A stretch of 64,000 bases of DNA, from the NCBI GenBank assembly GCA_026129405.1, contig JAHCID010000001.1:1643237-1707236 (forward strand), read 5' to 3'. Shown here one piece after another: positions 35,373-44,744 of the stretch. This DNA is from a bacterium (GTDB taxonomy: Bacteria > Desulfobacterota > Binatia > DP-6). The notes below the pieces were generated by a model, which saw only the letters and a program-made list of their open reading frames with translations, was not told the origin of the DNA and searched no databases. How positions within the stretch are numbered: the first letter of the stretch is position 1; each line of letters opens with the position of its first letter. Both the position numbers and the translations under genes were made by a program.

Positions 35373-36827
35373 ATGGGATTCGAGACCTGCGACGAGGTGC
35401 TGATCGGCGGCCGCTGGGAGCGTGCCGAGGGCGGCACCTATCCGGTGATCGACCCCGCGACCGAGGAGATCGCGGGGCACGCGCCGCAAGCGTCGATCGC
35501 ACAGGTCCGGCGGGCGGCACGGGCCGCCCGCGAGGCGTTCACGAGCGGCCCGTGGCCGCGCATGTCCGGTGCCGAGCGCGGCGCGCTGCTGCGCAAGGCA
35601 GCCGAGCGCTTCCGCGCCATCCAGGCCGAGCTCGTCGACCTCGCGATCGCCGAGACCGGCGCCGTGCGCATCGTCGCCCAGACGCAGCAGGTGGGCGCGG
35701 TGCCGGTGCGGCTCGAGAAGTACGCCGAGCTGGCGGCGCGCCCCGTCGACGCCGGCGTGCTGCCGCGGGCGCAGCCGGGCGGGCTCGGCGGCGGCATGGC
35801 GACGCGCGAGCCGATCGGCGTGGTCGCGTGCATCACACCGTTCAACTTTCCGATGACCAACTGCGCCGGGAAGATCGGGCCGGCGCTGGCCGTCGGCGAC
35901 ACGGTCGTCGTGAAGCCGGCGCCGCAGGATCCGCTCTGCGTCGCGGCGCTCTGTCGCACCGTCGCCGAGGTGCTGCCGCCGGGCGTCGTGAACTTCGTCT
36001 GCGGCGCCGGACCGGACGTCGGCGCCGCGCTGGTCGACAGCGACGACGTCGACATGGTGTCGTTCACCGGCTCGACCGCCGTCGGCACCCGCATCCAGGA
36101 GGCGTGCGCAAGGCGTCTCAAGCGCACGCTGCTCGAGCTGGGCGGCAAGTCGCCGCAGATCGTCTTCGCCGACGCCGACCTCGAGCGGGCGCTGCGCGGC
36201 GCGATGCAGGTGTGGACCTTCCACTCGGGGCAGATCTGCATCGCCGGCACGCGGCTCCTCGTCGAAGAGTCGATCTACGACGCCTTCACGCGGCGCCTGG
36301 TGGAGGGCGCGAAGCGCCTCAAGATCGGCGACCCGCGCGACGCGGGCACGGTCGTCGGCCCGCTGGTCTCCGCGCAGCAGCGCGATCGCGTGCTGGCCAT
36401 GATCGACGCCGGGGCGACGGAGGGCGCGACCATCGCCTGCGGAGGCAAGCGGCCGGCGCAGCCGGCGCGCGGCTTCTACGTCGAGCCGACGCTGTTCACG
36501 CACGCGACCAACGCCATGTCGGTCGCGCGCGAAGAGTTCTTCGGCCCCGTCGTCACGGCCATCCCCTTCCGCGACGAGGACGAGGCGATCGCGCTGGCGA
36601 ACGACTCCGACTACGGGCTCTACGGCTATGTGTGGACGGGCGACACGACGCGCGGCGTGCGCGTCGCGCGCGCGCTTCGTACCGGCACGGTGCAGGTGAA
36701 CTGCGCGGCGGGCATGCATCCCGACGCGCCATTCGGCGGCTACAAGCAGAGCGGCATCGGCCGCGACGGCGGCGAGTGGGCGCTGCTCGCGCACAGCGAG
36801 CTCAAATACATAGGGTGGCAGGCATGA
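35373..36827 (+). CDS. NAD(P)-dependent aldehyde dehydrogenase
   Basis: 484 residues with standard ALDH motifs: ITPFNFPMTNCAGKIGPALA (cofactor region), FTGSTAVGTRIQ, the general base Glu in LELGGKSPQ and the catalytic Cys in SGQICIAG. A typical SVAREEFFGPV segment and C-terminal PFGGYKQSGIGRDGG follow. It converts an aldehyde from the pathway to its acid. The stop overlaps the next gene by 4 bp (ATGA). Length matches the family. Confidence 0.92.
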   Translation: MGFETCDEVLIGGRWERAEGGTYPVIDPATEEIAGHAPQASIAQVRRAARAAREAFTSGPWPRMSGAERGALLRKAAERFRAIQAELVDLAIAETGAVRIVAQTQQVGAVPVRLEKYAELAARPVDAGVLPRAQPGGLGGGMATREPIGVVACITPFNFPMTNCAGKIGPALAVGDTVVVKPAPQDPLCVAALCRTVAEVLPPGVVNFVCGAGPDVGAALVDSDDVDMVSFTGSTAVGTRIQEACARRLKRTLLELGGKSPQIVFADADLERALRGAMQVWTFHSGQICIAGTRLLVEESIYDAFTRRLVEGAKRLKIGDPRDAGTVVGPLVSAQQRDRVLAMIDAGATEGATIACGGKRPAQPARGFYVEPTLFTHATNAMSVAREEFFGPVVTAIPFRDEDEAIALANDSDYGLYGYVWTGDTTRGVRVARALRTGTVQVNCAAGMHPDAPFGGYKQSGIGRDGGEWALLAHSELKYIGWQA

Positions 36828-38533
36828 GCTTCGACACGATCATCAAGAACGGCACGGTGGTGGACGGCTCGGGGCTGCCGAAGCGGGTGGCCGACGTCGG
36901 CATTCGCGACGGCATCATCACCGACATCGGGCGGCTGTCCGGTGCCGCGAAGAAAACCATCGACGCCGACGGGCTCGTCGTCATGCCCGGCATCGTCGAC
37001 GCCCACACGCACTACGACCCGCAGCTGACGTTCGAGCCGTTCGGGACCTCGTCGTGCTTCCACGGCGTGACGTCGGTGGTCGCCGGCAACTGCGGCTACT
37101 CGATCGCGCCGGTGAAATCGGCCGACCGCGGCTGGATCACGAAGCTCTTCGCCAAGGTCGAGGGCATGTCGCCGAACGTCCTCGGCGAAGGCCTGCCCTG
37201 GGACTGGGACAGCTTCCCGTCGCTCATGGAGAAGCTCGACAGCCGCCTCGGCATCAACGCCGCCGTCTACATCGGGCATTCGGCGATGCGCCGCTGGGCG
37301 ATGGGCGAGGCCGCGTCGGAGCGCACGGCGACGCCCGACGAGATCGAGACCATGCAGAACATGGTGCGCGAGGCGATGCGCGCCGGCGCCGCCGGCTTCA
37401 CGTCGTCGCACGCGCCCACCCACGTCGACCACGAGAAGCGGCCGGTGCCGTCGCGCCATGCCGACTTCGACGAGGTGCTGGCGCTGGCCGCCGCGGCCGG
37501 CGAGGGCGGCGCGGGCTCGATCGGCTTCCTCGCCCGCACCGCCGTGCAGGGCTACGACGCCGAGGACCGCGAGCGCATCGTCAGGCTCGCGCATGCGTCG
37601 GGCCTGCCGGTCGTCGTGCAGGGCATGGGCTACCGGCCCGGCCAGCGTGCCATGTGGGACAACCAGACGGGCTTCCTCGCCGACGCGCGCAAGCAGGGCG
37701 CGGCGGTGTTCTCGATGCTGCGCACGCAGCCGTTCATGCGGCCGTTCAACTGGAAGCGCGGCACGTCGCTGTTCGACGGCGTGTTCCACTGGCGCGACAT
37801 CCAGGCCGCCGACCCGACGCAGCGTCTCGCGCGCATGAAGGACGCGAACGCCCGCCAGGAGCTGCGTTGGGCGCTCGACAACCCGAACAAGGACCCCGAC
37901 AAGGGTTCGACGTTGCCGCCGCCCGCGATGACCGCGCTCTTCGTCGACCGCTCGAAGACCGACCCGGGCGCCGAGGGCAAGAGCGTCGCCCAGCTCGCGA
38001 AGGACCGCGGCGTCCATCCGGCCGACATCATCTGCGAGCTCGCGGTGGCCGACGGGCTCGAGACGCAGTTCCTGTGGAACAGCGAGTCGCCGGCGTGGAT
38101 CGAGGCCAACGGCGAGTCGCAGCGCAACCCGCACATGATCATCGGTACCGGCGACGGCGGCGCGCACGCCGACCGCGACGACGGTGCCGAGTGGTCGACC
38201 TACTTCATCCGCGCCTGGCTGCTCGACCGCGAGCACATGACGCTGGAAGAGGGCGTGCGCCGCATCACGCACCAGCCGGCGATGATCTGCGGCATCCCGC
38301 TGCGCGGGCTCCTCGCCCGCGGCTTCCACGCCGACGTGATGATGTTCGACCCGACCCGCATCCAGCTCGGCAAGAAGCAGCTCGTCGCCGACATGCCCGG
38401 CGGGGAGGACCGCTGGCAGGTGAAGCCCGAGGGCATCGTGCGCGTCATGGTGAACGGCGAGGTGATCGTCGAGAACAACCAGCTCACCGGCGCGCGCTCG
38501 GGCCGCGTGCTGCGCATCGGCAATCAGGGCTGA
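36824..38533 (+). CDS. N-acyl-D-amino-acid deacylase-like amidohydrolase
   Basis: 569 residues of the D-aminoacylase branch of amidohydrolases. The metal motif is DAHTHYD (about 58-64). GVTSVVAGNCGYSIAP follows, then GHSAMRRWAMGE, SHAPTHVDHE, and the catalytic Asp region GTGDGGAHAD. It ends with the usual beta strand PEGIVRVMVNGEVIV. The family hydrolyses N-acyl groups or related amides, and many operon members act on unknown amides. It starts with an ATGA overlap on the ALDH stop and ends one base into the next gene. Confidence 0.87.
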   Translation: MSFDTIIKNGTVVDGSGLPKRVADVGIRDGIITDIGRLSGAAKKTIDADGLVVMPGIVDAHTHYDPQLTFEPFGTSSCFHGVTSVVAGNCGYSIAPVKSADRGWITKLFAKVEGMSPNVLGEGLPWDWDSFPSLMEKLDSRLGINAAVYIGHSAMRRWAMGEAASERTATPDEIETMQNMVREAMRAGAAGFTSSHAPTHVDHEKRPVPSRHADFDEVLALAAAAGEGGAGSIGFLARTAVQGYDAEDRERIVRLAHASGLPVVVQGMGYRPGQRAMWDNQTGFLADARKQGAAVFSMLRTQPFMRPFNWKRGTSLFDGVFHWRDIQAADPTQRLARMKDANARQELRWALDNPNKDPDKGSTLPPPAMTALFVDRSKTDPGAEGKSVAQLAKDRGVHPADIICELAVADGLETQFLWNSESPAWIEANGESQRNPHMIIGTGDGGAHADRDDGAEWSTYFIRAWLLDREHMTLEEGVRRITHQPAMICGIPLRGLLARGFHADVMMFDPTRIQLGKKQLVADMPGGEDRWQVKPEGIVRVMVNGEVIVENNQLTGARSGRVLRIGNQG

Positions 38534-39624
38534 TGAAGACCCGCGGCGCAGTCTACTTCGGCGGCGGAAAGCCCGTCTCGATCGAAGAGGTCGAGGTGCG
38601 CGATCCGGGCGCGGGCGAGGTGCGCGTCGCGATCCACGCCGCCGGGCTCTGCCACTCGGACCAGAGCGTCATCGACGGCACGATCCCGTATCCGGTACCC
38701 GTCGTGCTGGGACACGAGGGCGCGGGCATCGTCGAGGCGATCGGCCCCGGCGTGACGAGCGTGCGCGAGGGCGACCACGTGATCCTCTCGACGCTGGCCC
38801 ACTGCGGCCGCTGCCGCGCCTGCGAGGGCGGCAAGCCGACGGCCTGCAAGAACGCGCCGAACCCGAAGGACACGACGCCGTTCACGCTTGGCGGCGGCAC
38901 GTCGGCCTTCCAGTTCGCGAACGCGTCGGCCTTCGCCGAGCGCACGCTGGTGAAGGAGCAGAGCGCGATCGCCGTCGACCGCCGCCTGCCGTTCGACCGC
39001 GCGGCGTTGATCGGCTGCGGCATCATGACCGGCGTCGGCGCGGTGCTGAACCGGGCGCAGGTGGAGGCCGGCTCGTCGATGGCCGTGTTCGGCGTGGGCG
39101 GCATCGGGCTCAACTGCGTGCAGGGCGGGGTGCTCGCCGGCGCGTCGCAGATCATCGCCATCGACGTCAACCCGCAGAAGCTCGAGCTGGCGAAGCGCTT
39201 CGGTGCCACGCACCTCGTCGACGCCTCGAAGGAGGACGCCCTCGCCGCCGTGCGCGATCTCACCGGCGGCGGCGCCGAGTACACCTTCGAGTGCGTCGGC
39301 AACCTCGCCGTCATCCAGCAGGCGCTCGACGCGCTCGCCGCCGGCGGCACGCTGACGGTCGTCGGGGTGCCGAAGATCGGCTCGAAGTACGAGTTCGTCG
39401 TCCACACGCTCTACAACAACAAGGGCATCCTCGGCTGCCGCTACGGCGCCGCGCGCCCGCGCCGCGACTTCCCGATGCTCGCCGATCTGTACCTGTCCGG
39501 CCGGCTCAAGATCGACGAGCTCATCACCAGCCACTACGCACTCGACGACTTCGGACGCGCGCTCCACGACCTGGAGCAGGGCCATCTCGCCCGCGGCGTG
39601 TTCCGGATGGACTCGGCCGCCTGA
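38533..39624 (+). CDS. zinc-dependent alcohol dehydrogenase
   Basis: 363 residues of the MDR family. Catalytic zinc ligands are in GLCHSDQS and GHEGAG, and a structural zinc site is in CGRCRACEGGKPTAC (four Cys). The Rossmann motif is VFGVGGIGLNCVQGG. The CSD-type motif and the Cys spacing put it with class III-like or NDMA-dependent alcohol dehydrogenases. It shares one base with the upstream stop (TGATG). It may oxidise an alcohol to the aldehyde used by the ALDH two genes upstream. Confidence 0.9.
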   Translation: MKTRGAVYFGGGKPVSIEEVEVRDPGAGEVRVAIHAAGLCHSDQSVIDGTIPYPVPVVLGHEGAGIVEAIGPGVTSVREGDHVILSTLAHCGRCRACEGGKPTACKNAPNPKDTTPFTLGGGTSAFQFANASAFAERTLVKEQSAIAVDRRLPFDRAALIGCGIMTGVGAVLNRAQVEAGSSMAVFGVGGIGLNCVQGGVLAGASQIIAIDVNPQKLELAKRFGATHLVDASKEDALAAVRDLTGGGAEYTFECVGNLAVIQQALDALAAGGTLTVVGVPKIGSKYEFVVHTLYNNKGILGCRYGAARPRRDFPMLADLYLSGRLKIDELITSHYALDDFGRALHDLEQGHLARGVFRMDSAA

Positions 39625-39643
39625 TTCGGAGGGAGACCACGCC

Positions 39644-40714
39644 ATGGGACGCTACGGAAACTGGGTCATCGACGCGGACGGGCACGGGGGCGACCTCCCC
39701 AACTGGCAGTCGCGCATCCCCGCCGAGTTCCAGGGCAAGTGGGAGGAGCGGCGCGCGAAGATCAAGAAGCAGTTCGCCAACCTGCCCGGCGTCGGCATCA
39801 AGGAGACGAAGGGCACGGCGAAGCTGAACAGCCTCGAGCGCGCCGGCATGACCGATCCGAAGTCGCGCCTCGAGGACATGGACCTCGAGGGCATCGATCA
39901 GACGATCATGTTCCCCGGCGGCGCCGGCGAGGAGTGGGCCGGCCTCGACAAGGACTTTGCGGTTGCGCTCTGCCGCACGCTGAACGACGCGCGCGGCGAG
40001 TTCCTGTCCTACGCGCCGAAGCGCCTCATGTCGGTCGCGAAGCTGCCGATGATCGACCCCGCGTCGGCCGTCGCCGAGCTGCGGCGCTGCGTCGCGGAGC
40101 ACGGTATGGTCGGCATGGTCACGCCGCAGCACGTGCGCGACAAGAACCTCGACCATCCCGACTTCGACGTGGTCTGGCGCACCGCCGAGGAGCTCGGCGT
40201 GGCGGTGTGCGTGCACGGCGGCGGCCAGGCGATCGACCAGGTGCCGATCGGCGTCGACCGCTGGAGCACGCGTCTCGAGATGCACGCCTTCACGCATCCC
40301 GTCGGCCAGATGATGGCGGTGATGGCGTTCACCGTCGGCGGCATCCTGCACCGTTTCCCGAAGCTGCGCGTCGCCTTCCTCGAGGCGACGACCGGCTGGC
40401 TGCCGTTCTGGCTCGAGCGCCTCGACGAGCACTGGGAGCTGACGCCCGAGCAGGCGCCGAACATCGACAAGAAGCCGTCGGAGTACTTCAAGGCGGGCAA
40501 CTGCTTCATCGGCTGCGACCCGGACGAGAAGTCGATCCCGTGGGTCGTCGACCAGTGCGGCGAGGGCGTCGTCGTGTACGCCTCCGACTACTGCCACTGG
40601 GACTGCAAATTCCCCGACACGGTGAAGATCGTGCAGGAGCGGGACGACCTGTCGGCGAGCGCGAAGAAGAAGATCCTCGACGACAACCCGCGCCGGCTCT
40701 ACGCCCTCGGCTGA
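39644..40714 (+). CDS. ACMSD-like amidohydrolase
   Basis: 356 residues of the metal-dependent amidohydrolase/decarboxylase family related to 2-amino-3-carboxymuconate-semialdehyde decarboxylase. The start has the DADGHGG motif. CVHGGGQAIDQVPIG and HAFTHPVGQMM carry His residues of the metal site. The C-terminal YASDYCHWDCKFPD is the family signature. Such enzymes often decarboxylate or hydrolyse ring-derived intermediates. A GGAGGGAG Shine-Dalgarno precedes ATG 39644 by about 10 nt. Confidence 0.88.
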   Translation: MGRYGNWVIDADGHGGDLPNWQSRIPAEFQGKWEERRAKIKKQFANLPGVGIKETKGTAKLNSLERAGMTDPKSRLEDMDLEGIDQTIMFPGGAGEEWAGLDKDFAVALCRTLNDARGEFLSYAPKRLMSVAKLPMIDPASAVAELRRCVAEHGMVGMVTPQHVRDKNLDHPDFDVVWRTAEELGVAVCVHGGGQAIDQVPIGVDRWSTRLEMHAFTHPVGQMMAVMAFTVGGILHRFPKLRVAFLEATTGWLPFWLERLDEHWELTPEQAPNIDKKPSEYFKAGNCFIGCDPDEKSIPWVVDQCGEGVVVYASDYCHWDCKFPDTVKIVQERDDLSASAKKKILDDNPRRLYALG

Positions 40715-40735
40715 CGCCTCGCCCGGCACGTGCCG

Positions 40736-41359
40736 ATGGACCTCGCCGCGCTGCTCGATCCCGCCCACACGGCGCTGCTCCTGATGGAATGCCAGGAGGG
40801 CGTCGTCGGCCGGGGCGGCAGGCTGTCGGCGCTCGCCGAGGCGGTCGAGAAGCACGGCACGGTCGCGCAGATCGGTCGCGTGCTGGCGGCGGCGCGGGTG
40901 CGCGGGGTGCGCGTCGTCCACTGCCACATGGCGCGGCGGGCCGACGGGGCGGGCGCGACGACCAACTGTCGCCTCCTCGCTGCGACCAGGAAGTCCGACC
41001 GGCCGCTCGTCCCCGGCTCGCCGCAGCAGGCGGCGATCGCGGCGCTCGCGCCTGCCGAGGGCGAATGGGTCGTGACGCGCTTCCACGGCCTCACCCCGTT
41101 CCACGGCACCGAGCTCGATCAGCTGCTGCGCAACCAGGGCGTCCGCACCGTCGTCGCCTGCGGCGTCTCGGTGAACGTCGGCATCCTCGGCCTCACGCTC
41201 GAAGCCGTGAACGCCGGCTATCAGGTGGTGATCCCGCGCGAGGGCGTCGCCGGGACGCCCGACGAGTACGTCGCGGCCGTCATGGACAACACGCTGCGCC
41301 TCCTCGCCACGCTTGCGCGCGTGGACGATGTCGTAGGAGTGTGGGGCGACCATGGCTGA
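40736..41359 (+). CDS. isochorismatase-like protein lacking the catalytic Cys
   Basis: 207 residues of the isochorismatase/cysteine-hydrolase fold: LLLMECQEGVVGRGG at the start, then RGVRVVHCHMARR, FHGLTPFHGTELDQLLRNQGV and VVACGVSVNVGILGLTLEAVN. In active members the first motif has Asp (here Glu18), a Lys precedes the loop (here Arg, VTRFHG), and Cys stands in the TxxCV motif (here Gly149). With all three changed, normal amidase chemistry is not expected. ATG 40736 is used; GTG 40730 is possible. It overlaps the SDR gene by 8 bp. Confidence 0.83.
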   Translation: MDLAALLDPAHTALLLMECQEGVVGRGGRLSALAEAVEKHGTVAQIGRVLAAARVRGVRVVHCHMARRADGAGATTNCRLLAATRKSDRPLVPGSPQQAAIAALAPAEGEWVVTRFHGLTPFHGTELDQLLRNQGVRTVVACGVSVNVGILGLTLEAVNAGYQVVIPREGVAGTPDEYVAAVMDNTLRLLATLARVDDVVGVWGDHG

Positions 41360-42113
41360 TCGGTTCGCTGGGCGGGTGCTGTTCGTGACGGGAGCGGGAT
41401 CGGGGATCGGGCGCGCGACGGCGACGCTCTTCGCCGAGGAGGGCGCGCAGGTCTTCGCGGTCGACGTCGATCGCGACGGCCTCGCCGAGACCGTGAGCAC
41501 GATCCGCACCGCCGGCGGCACCGCCGAGGGCGCGCACTGCGACGTCGCCGACATGGCCTCGGTGCAGAGCGCCGTCGACGCGGCGGCCGCCGCCTTCGGC
41601 CGCATCCACGTGCTGGCCAACGTCGCCGGCATCGGCGGCTTCAAGCGCTTCGAGGAGCTCACCGAGCAGGACTGGAACCGGACCGTTGGGGTGAACCTCA
41701 CCGGCATGTTCCACACCGTGCGGGCGGCGCTGCCGCATCTCCTGCGCGATCCCGTGGGCAACGTCGTCAACGTCGGCTCGACCGCCTCGCTGCGCGGCAA
41801 CGCCTACGCGGCGCACTACGCGGCGTCGAAGGCCGGCGTGCTGCTCCTGACGCGCTCGCTCGCGCTCGAGTTCGCGACCCGCAAGCTGCGCTTCAACTGC
41901 GTCTGCCCCGGCGGCGTCAACACGCCGCTGATCCGCAACTTCATCCGGCGCGACGACCACGAGCAGCACCTCATCAACTACCAGATGGCGCCGAACCCGA
42001 CGTTCTTCAGCCAGCCGATCGAGATCGCGCGCATCATCGCCTTCCTCGCCTCGGACGAGGCGCGCGCGATCAACGGCGCCGCCCTCACCGCCGACGGCGG
42101 CGCGCTGGCATGA
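41352..42113 (+). CDS. SDR-family oxidoreductase
   Basis: 253 residues of a classical SDR with an intact active site: TGAGSGIG (NAD(P) motif), NVAG (NAG variant), Ser in NVGSTAS, and YAASK. It is likely to interconvert a hydroxyl and keto group in the pathway. It overlaps the previous gene by 8 bp and the next by 4 bp (ATGA). Confidence 0.9.
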   Translation: MADRFAGRVLFVTGAGSGIGRATATLFAEEGAQVFAVDVDRDGLAETVSTIRTAGGTAEGAHCDVADMASVQSAVDAAAAAFGRIHVLANVAGIGGFKRFEELTEQDWNRTVGVNLTGMFHTVRAALPHLLRDPVGNVVNVGSTASLRGNAYAAHYAASKAGVLLLTRSLALEFATRKLRFNCVCPGGVNTPLIRNFIRRDDHEQHLINYQMAPNPTFFSQPIEIARIIAFLASDEARAINGAALTADGGALA

Positions 42114-43570
42114 TCCTCGGCGTCCTCGCCCGGCACACAGCGGAGCGGGGCGACCGCGTCTTCCTGCGGCACGAGGGGCGTGCCGTTACCTACGCCGCGT
42201 TCGACGCGCTCTCGAACCGGGCGGCGAACGCGCTCCGCGCGCGCGGTGTCGAGCCGGGCGACGTGGTCACGCTCGGGCTCGGGAACGGGGTCGAGTACGT
42301 CACCGCCGCCTTCGGCGCGCTGAAGGCGGGCGCGATCCTGCACCCGATCAACCCGGCGCTGGGCGCCGCCGAGCTGGGCTACGTGGTCGGGCACGCGGCG
42401 CCGCGCGTCGTGGTCACCGACGCCGCCAGCGACGCGAAGCTGCGCGGGTTCGGCGCGGGCACCGTCGCCGGCGACGCGCTCGTCGCACACCCGGACGCGT
42501 CGGCGCCGGGCGTCGCGATCCACCCGGACGACTACTCGACGCTCCTCTACACCTCGGGCACGACCGGCAAGCCGAAGGGCGTGCTGTTCACCCACGGTCG
42601 CACCGGCACGAGCGGCCCGCACTTCATCGAGGCGCTGCACCTGCGGCCCGACGACACGATCCTCGCCGTCACGCCGCTGTTCCACGGCAACGCCTGGGGC
42701 GCGGTGGTGACCGCGCTCCACGCCGGCGGCACCGCCGCGTTCCCGAAGACGTTCAGCGCGACCGAGTTCTGGCCGCTGGTCCACGAGACCGGCGCCACGG
42801 TGGTCTACACGCTCGGTACCGTGCTCGCGATGCTGCTGACGCGCGAGCCGTCGGCGCTGGAGACGACGAACCCGCTGCGCGTGATCCTCGGGCTCGGCAG
42901 CGCCGCCATCCGCGAGCGCGTCGTCGCGCGCTTCGGCGTCGAGGCGGTGCTCGAGTGCTTCGGCTCGACCGACGCGGGCGTGGTCACCATCGAGCCGCTC
43001 GGCCAGCCGCCGCGGCCGGGCTCGTGTGGCCCGCCGGTACCCGGCGTCCGGCTGCGCGTCCTCGACGACGCCGGCAACCCGCTGCCGCCGCGCCAGGTCG
43101 GCGAGATCGCCGTCCACTCGCCCGCGCGCATGGCGGCGTACTTCAAGGATCCCGAAGCCACGGCCGCGGCGCTGCGCGACGGCTGGTTCCTCTCCGGCGA
43201 CCTCGGCTATCTCGACGAGGACGGCTGGCTCTACTTCGTCGACCGCAAGCGCGACGTCATCCGCCGCGGCGGCGAGAACGTCTCGTCGGTGCTGGTCGAG
43301 AAGACGCTGCGCGAGCATCCGCAGGTGGCGGACGCGGCCGTCATCGGCGTGCCCGATCCGGTGCTCGGCCAGGAGATCATGGCCTTCGTGGTCCCGAAGG
43401 GCGCAGTGACGGCCGAGGCGCTGGAGGCGTTCTGCCGCGAGCGGCTGGCGAAGTTCCAGGTGCCGCGTCGCTGGGAGCTGCGTGCCGACCTGCCGCGCAC
43501 GCCCACGCAGCGGGTCGAGAAGTACAAGCTGCGTGCCGAGGCGGGTGGCGGCCGGCCGACGCTGGGCTAG
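42110..43570 (+). CDS. acyl-CoA synthetase / AMP-dependent ligase, last gene of the operon
   Basis: 486 residues with adenylation motifs YTSGTTGKPKGVLFTH, ECFGSTDAGVV, LSGDLGYLDEDG, DRKRDVIRRGGENVSS and a C-terminal Lys region TPTQRVEKYKL. It activates a carboxylic acid to a CoA thioester, fitting the end of the pathway, where the product enters central metabolism. It begins as an ATGA overlap with the SDR stop. A GC-rich hairpin (43582-43607) follows. Confidence 0.9.
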   Translation: MILGVLARHTAERGDRVFLRHEGRAVTYAAFDALSNRAANALRARGVEPGDVVTLGLGNGVEYVTAAFGALKAGAILHPINPALGAAELGYVVGHAAPRVVVTDAASDAKLRGFGAGTVAGDALVAHPDASAPGVAIHPDDYSTLLYTSGTTGKPKGVLFTHGRTGTSGPHFIEALHLRPDDTILAVTPLFHGNAWGAVVTALHAGGTAAFPKTFSATEFWPLVHETGATVVYTLGTVLAMLLTREPSALETTNPLRVILGLGSAAIRERVVARFGVEAVLECFGSTDAGVVTIEPLGQPPRPGSCGPPVPGVRLRVLDDAGNPLPPRQVGEIAVHSPARMAAYFKDPEATAAALRDGWFLSGDLGYLDEDGWLYFVDRKRDVIRRGGENVSSVLVEKTLREHPQVADAAVIGVPDPVLGQEIMAFVVPKGAVTAEALEAFCRERLAKFQVPRRWELRADLPRTPTQRVEKYKLRAEAGGGRPTLG

Positions 43571-43581
43571 CCGCGAACGAC

Positions 43582-43607
43582 GCGGGGGCGGCCGGCGCCG
43601 CCCCCGC
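43582..43607. terminator. GC hairpin at the end of the catabolic operon
   Basis: GCGGGGGCGG (43582-43591), loop CCGGCG, and CCGCCCCCGC (43598-43607) form a 10-bp perfect stem with a 6-nt loop. It lies between the convergent operon end (43570) and the secreted hydrolase gene end (43616). No U-tract is visible, so it would serve both strands as a factor-assisted or bidirectional stop. Confidence 0.6.
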
Positions 43608-43615
43608 CGCCGCGC

Positions 43616-44593
43616 TCACGGCTTCGCGTCGAGGATCGTCATCGGCGTCACCGGGACGCCGTCGCTCCACGTTCCCATGAAGCGATGCTGGGGGGTGTCG
43701 CCGAGCCCGTAGGCGCAGTTCGTGCCGAAGAACGCGCAGTCGGTGAGGCCGTCGAACGTCTGCCAGAGGCCGTACCAGTCGAGCGCGTCGATGCCCGAGA
43801 TCGCGCCGCCCGACGGGCTCGCGGCCGGCGCGTAGTGATCGGCGACGAGGTCCGGCGTGCCGTGCATGTCGCTCGGCAGGATCACGTAGTCGCGGTTGGC
43901 GAGCCCGACGTGGCCGGTGCGGTCCCAGACGAGGTCGCAGCCGTCCCAGCCGGCGAAGTCGTCGTCGGCGCCGACGACGCAGTTGAGCAGCACCGTCGAC
44001 GGCACGCCGGTCAGGCTGTCGAGGTTCTCGTCCCAGGGCTCGATCGGCATCAGGACCTTCGGCTGCGGCAGGCCGCTCGACGACCAGCGGTGGCCCATGT
44101 TCGCCGTCACCACGCCGCCGTACGAGTGCCCGACGACGGCGAAGCGGGCGAGCTGCGGCTGCACGCGCGAGGCGTTCGCCTGCAGCCAGGTGATGGCGTT
44201 CTGCACGGCGGTGATCGCGTTCGGCGTGAAGGTCGCGCGCGGCGTCAGCAGCGTCGCCTGGTAGCGCGGATACACGACGAGGTTCCCGCGCCGGACGAGG
44301 TGCGTGATCCAGCCGATGTAACCGTCGGGCTCCATGGCTCCCCAGCCGTGGTTCAGGACCACCAGCGGGGCCGACGCGGGCTTCGGGCTCGCGGGCTGGT
44401 AGACCCAGTACTGCGTGTTGCCGCTGCCGTTGCTCGTGACCGTGTAGCTCGCGTGCGCGTAGGTGCTGCCCCCGGGGCCGCTCGCCGGCTGGCCGGGCGG
44501 CGTCTGAGCCACGGCGACGGTGGCGAGAAGCGTCAGCGCCAGTGCGAAGCGGCGCATCCCCCTGGCTGCTGCCCACGACGTCGATGGGTGCAT
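43616..44593 (-). CDS. secreted alpha/beta hydrolase (lipase/esterase-like)
   Basis: 325 residues. A signal peptide (FALALTLLATVAVAQ) leads to a mature hydrolase with an LNHGWGAM oxyanion region, the nucleophile elbow VVGHSYGG, and acid and His candidates later (GADDDF, DMHGTPD). Internal Cys residues suggest disulfides outside the cell. ATG 44593 has a strong GGAGGAGG Shine-Dalgarno. About 85 nt upstream is a motif that also occurs before the TetR gene, so that regulator probably controls this gene. Confidence 0.83.
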   Translation of the reverse strand: MHPSTSWAAARGMRRFALALTLLATVAVAQTPPGQPASGPGGSTYAHASYTVTSNGSGNTQYWVYQPASPKPASAPLVVLNHGWGAMEPDGYIGWITHLVRRGNLVVYPRYQATLLTPRATFTPNAITAVQNAITWLQANASRVQPQLARFAVVGHSYGGVVTANMGHRWSSSGLPQPKVLMPIEPWDENLDSLTGVPSTVLLNCVVGADDDFAGWDGCDLVWDRTGHVGLANRDYVILPSDMHGTPDLVADHYAPAASPSGGAISGIDALDWYGLWQTFDGLTDCAFFGTNCAYGLGDTPQHRFMGTWSDGVPVTPMTILDAKP

Positions 44594-44676
44594 GAGTCCT
44601 CCTCCCCTTGTGCCCGGGCGTCCATCGCCCGGGCGCGGTGCGGGGTCCGCATGCCGTCGCCGGTAAAGCGCGTGCC

Positions 44677-44697
44677 TGATTTAAGTCAAATGAATCA
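44677..44697. promoter_or_regulatory. shared AGTCAA-type motif upstream of the secreted hydrolase (site A)
   Basis: AGTCAAATGAATCA (44684-44697) matches AGTCAAGCGATTCA before the TetR gene at 11 of 14 positions. The outer TGATT...AATCA arms (44677-44697) form a partial palindrome. It lies about 85-105 nt upstream of the hydrolase ATG and is AT-rich in a GC-rich genome, consistent with a TetR operator. Confidence 0.5.
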
Positions 44698-44744
44698 TCG
44701 CGGCCCGCAGCGCCGCCCCTGGGCCGCCGTGCGACGGGGAGGGG

